From NCBI GenBank assembly GCA_016709845.1, contig JADJMA010000010.1, positions 1 to 64,000 of the forward strand: DNA of 64,000 bases. The letters are read 5' to 3'. Both the position numbers and the translations under genes were made by a program. Below the pieces are notes generated by a model. That model worked only from the letters and a program-made list of their open reading frames with translations, ran no database searches and was not told the origin of the DNA. Within the stretch, counting starts at the first letter, position 1. Every line of letters starts with the position of its first letter. Shown here piece by piece: positions 61,802 to 64,000 of this stretch. The DNA comes from Flammeovirgaceae bacterium (GTDB lineage Bacteria > Bacteroidota > Bacteroidia > Cytophagales > Cyclobacteriaceae).

Positions 61802-62280
61802 AGTTTACGTACTCCAGTTTGTCGGTACACTTCTAAAAGTTTAATGTGATTTTTGTTTAGTACAGGATGAATAAAGTTTGGAGCGATTTCGGTAAGCGGC
61901 TCGAGTACAAATCGTCTGTGAGCAATGCCGGGGTGGGGCAGGGTTAATTCTGCTGAATTTATAATTTCCGTTTCAACATACAATAGATCAATATCAATGA
62001 GTCGGGCTCCCCATTTTTCTACACGGCTACGTCCCATTTTATGTTCGATTGATAGCGCATAACTCAATATCTGTTCTGGCCCTAAGGAAGACTTAATGAT
62101 TAGGGCCATGTTCAAAAAATCCGGTTGATCAGATTTACCCCAGGGGTTTAGTTTCATAAACGATGATCTTTTAAGAACAACGCCAATATGAAGACCGATT
62201 AACGCGATTGCTTTTTCTAAATTATTTACCCGATCGCCCAAATTACTGCCCAGTAGCAGAAATGTTCTATTCAATTCCAT
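61798..62280 (-). CDS. folK: 2-amino-4-hydroxy-6-hydroxymethyldihydropteridine diphosphokinase
   Basis: Transfers pyrophosphate from ATP to the pterin precursor in folate synthesis. Intact, 160 residues. TFLLLGSNLGDRVNNLEKAI is the family N-terminus; KWGARLIDIDLLYVETEII carries the two Asp that bind Mg-ATP, followed by LTLPHPGIAHRRFVLEPLTE. No folP or folB is adjacent. Divergent from sppA, whose start is about 70 bases away; that short gap probably holds both promoters. Confidence 0.95.
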   Translation of the reverse strand: MELNRTFLLLGSNLGDRVNNLEKAIALIGLHIGVVLKRSSFMKLNPWGKSDQPDFLNMALIIKSSLGPEQILSYALSIEHKMGRSRVEKWGARLIDIDLLYVETEIINSAELTLPHPGIAHRRFVLEPLTEIAPNFIHPVLNKNHIKLLEVYRQTGVRKL

Positions 62281-62352
62281 ACATGCGAAAGATAGCCAAG
62301 TCGTTTCCTTTCCGGATGCCCTTTCAGTATTTTTGTGCCTAATTTTATTTTC

Positions 62353-64000
62353 ATGAATTTCTTCAAAACTTTTCTGGCGTCATGCCTGGGTTCATTGCTC
62401 GCTTTTATTGTATTGATCGGATTGATAATTTTCTCTGTTACGGCTATTGTTTCAAGCCTATCTAATGGAGATAGTCAAACAGTTATAAAAGAAAACTCAG
62501 TTTTACATCTCAAGTTGGATGTTCCCATAACGGAGAACGAAATCGAAAATCCTTTTGAAGGACTACCGATACCGGAAGCGGTCTCTTCGATTGGATTATT
62601 GCCGCTAAAAATCAATCGAGCAGGCTAAACAAAGATCCGAACATTAAAGGAATCTACCCGGGATCTCAGTGTATTTATGAGCGGTTTGGAGTTGCCGGGG
62701 AAATCCGGCAGGCTTTACTAGATTTTAAAACTTCCGGAAAATGGATTGTTGCGTATAGCGAGCTTTATACCGAGTCGGCCTACTATGTTGTTTCCGCTGC
62801 GGATAAAGTTTATTTAAATCCAGAAGGTGATCTCGAATTTAATGGATTGTCGGTAGAGGTTTCTTTCTTCAAGAAACTATTTGATAAGCTTGAGATTAAA
62901 CCACAAATTTTTCGGGTAGGAGATTTTAAAAGTGCCGTTGAGCCCTTCATGCTTGATCATATGAGTGCCGAAAACAAACTGCAACTCAATGAATTGATTT
63001 CAGATATAAATAACGTTCCATGATTCGGGACATCGCGCAAAGCCGGAATATTGAAGTAAACCGGCTAAAGGAAATCTCAGACAAAATGTTGGTTACGAAT
63101 TCATCAACTGCTCAATCGCAGGCTTGGTGGATTCATTAATTTCTTTTCGACCAGGCAACAGGAATTGCGCACCCGATTAGGGGTGAAAGAAAATTCGGAT
63201 ATTAGTTTAGTTAAATACAGTAAGTACAAAAGAGCTATTCCATTACGCCAGTTCAAAAAATGAAATTGCTGTTATTGTAGCCGATGGTGATATTATACCG
63301 GGCAAGGCACAGCAAGGTATGATTGGCTCAGACACGTTTGCTGAAGAGATTAGAAAAGCCCGGCTTAATGATCGGGTGAAGGCTATTGTAATTCGTATTA
63401 ACTCACCGGGCGGCAGTGCGCTGGCATCGGACGCAATGTGGCGAGAAGAAAACTGGCCACGGAGGTTAAGCCTGTTATTGCGTCTATGCCTGATTACGCA
63501 GCTTCGGGCGGTTATTGACCCTGGCCATGGCTTGCGATACCATTGTAGCGCAGCCAACAACCATAACAGGTCGATTGGCGTGTTTAGTGTTTTGTTTGAT
63601 CTAAGCAGTTTCCTTGATAATAAATTGGGGATTACTTTTGAGGAGGTTAAGACCGGTGACATTGGTGGATTATCTGTTACCAGACCCTTAACGGCCGTTG
63701 AAAAATCAATCTGGCAAAAAAGGACTGAAGATATTTATGGATCATTTACAACCAAGGCTGCAGAGGGTCGGGGAATGCCCGTGGAAGAATTAAGAAAAGT
63801 TGCTTCAGGCAGGGTTTGGACGGGTGCCCAGGCAAAAGAAAGAGGCTTGGTAGATATTTTAGGAAACTTCAATGACGCAGTTGCCATAGCTACGGCAAAG
63901 GCTGGTGTTTCAGATGATTATAAGTTGAAATACTACCCGGTTCAAAAATCGTTTATCCAGGAATGGCTAATGGGGATGGAGGAGAACGCTGCAACAAGTC
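62353..64000 (+). CDS. sppA: Signal peptide peptidase SppA (67K type), heavily frameshifted, partial
   Basis: Membrane-anchored Ser/Lys protease that degrades cleaved signal peptides. Start at ATG 62353 (MNFFKTFLASCLGSLLAFIV, anchor helix). Later pieces in different frames fit in order: GIYLGSQCIYERFGVAGEIR, ESAYYVVSAADKVYLNPEGD, FFKKLFDKLEIKPQIFRVGD (first half), then a second half with IAVIVADGDIIPGKAQQGM-like and VIRINSPGGSALASD sequence near 63240-63430, the serine region DYAASGGY (about 63495) and KLGITFEEVKTGDIGGLSVT, GRVWTGAQAKERGLVDILG. At least six shifts; the gene runs off the window end at WLMGMEENAATS. Confidence 0.82.

Noticed and set aside
63243..63662. Minus-strand 139-codon ORF
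   Set aside because: Antisense to the sppA catalytic half, which is recognisable on the plus strand.
1..64000. tRNA, rRNA, CRISPR array, insertion sequence or phage genes
   Set aside because: None seen by eye: no cloverleaf T-loop motif, no regularly spaced repeats, no transposase or integrase motifs.

Overview
This window looks like chromosomal DNA of a gliding, aerobic member of the Bacteroidota, most likely order Cytophagales. The lineage call is inference. It rests on the gldA-gldF-gldG transporter genes, a secreted protein with a C-terminal type B type IX secretion signal, TAnnTTTG (Bacteroidota-type -7) promoter elements, FtsX/MacB-like permeases ending in SLRSE, and many small outer-membrane barrels and lipoproteins. 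I see no tRNA, rRNA, CRISPR array, insertion sequence, phage or integrase gene.

A warning for every reader of this annotation: most genes longer than about 600 bases are split by one or more frameshifts, usually at short homopolymers, and the two halves fit one normal protein each time. This pattern fits an unpolished long-read assembly better than mass gene death. I therefore give the whole gene span and locate each lesion. Two loci look damaged beyond that noise: the second ABC permease (20128-22110), with an internal deletion and many stops, and corA (33979-35090).

Layout. 0-3 kb: acetate metabolism (pta end, ackA) and an AI-2E family exporter. 3-7 kb, minus strand: a sulfatase, a HAD-type lipoprotein and a formylglycine-generating enzyme lipoprotein, a plausible sulfatase maturation module. 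7-17.6 kb: a cell-envelope zone of beta-barrels, two DUF4136 lipoproteins, a BamA/TamA-like protein and unknown secreted proteins. 17.6-27.1 kb: four tandem MacB-like permeases. 27.2-30.6 kb: ndh and kup, coupled by overlapping stop and start. 30.7-35.1 kb: a coiled-coil protein, VanZ-like protein, Na/Ca antiporter, CNNM/CorC-type protein and corA, the last two fused tail to tail.

35.3-43.9 kb: polyprenyl diphosphate synthase, a thioredoxin-like protein, the gliding ABC transporter genes, a DUF4340-like protein and dnaN. 44-50 kb, minus strand: a fatty-acid/translation block (DUF177-rpmF, then fabH-efp-accB-accC), a TerB-like protein and pdxA. 50-57.4 kb: rsmA-mgtE, a pentapeptide-repeat protein, greA-HIT, and an acyltransferase-gpsA pair for phospholipid synthesis. 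57.5-64 kb: a large T9SS cargo protein, a DCC-type thiol protein, fabD, folK and the start of sppA. The most interesting leads are the lipoprotein FGE/sulfatase module, an elongation factor P with Asn instead of Lys at its tip, the corA/CNNM tail junction and the decayed permease.
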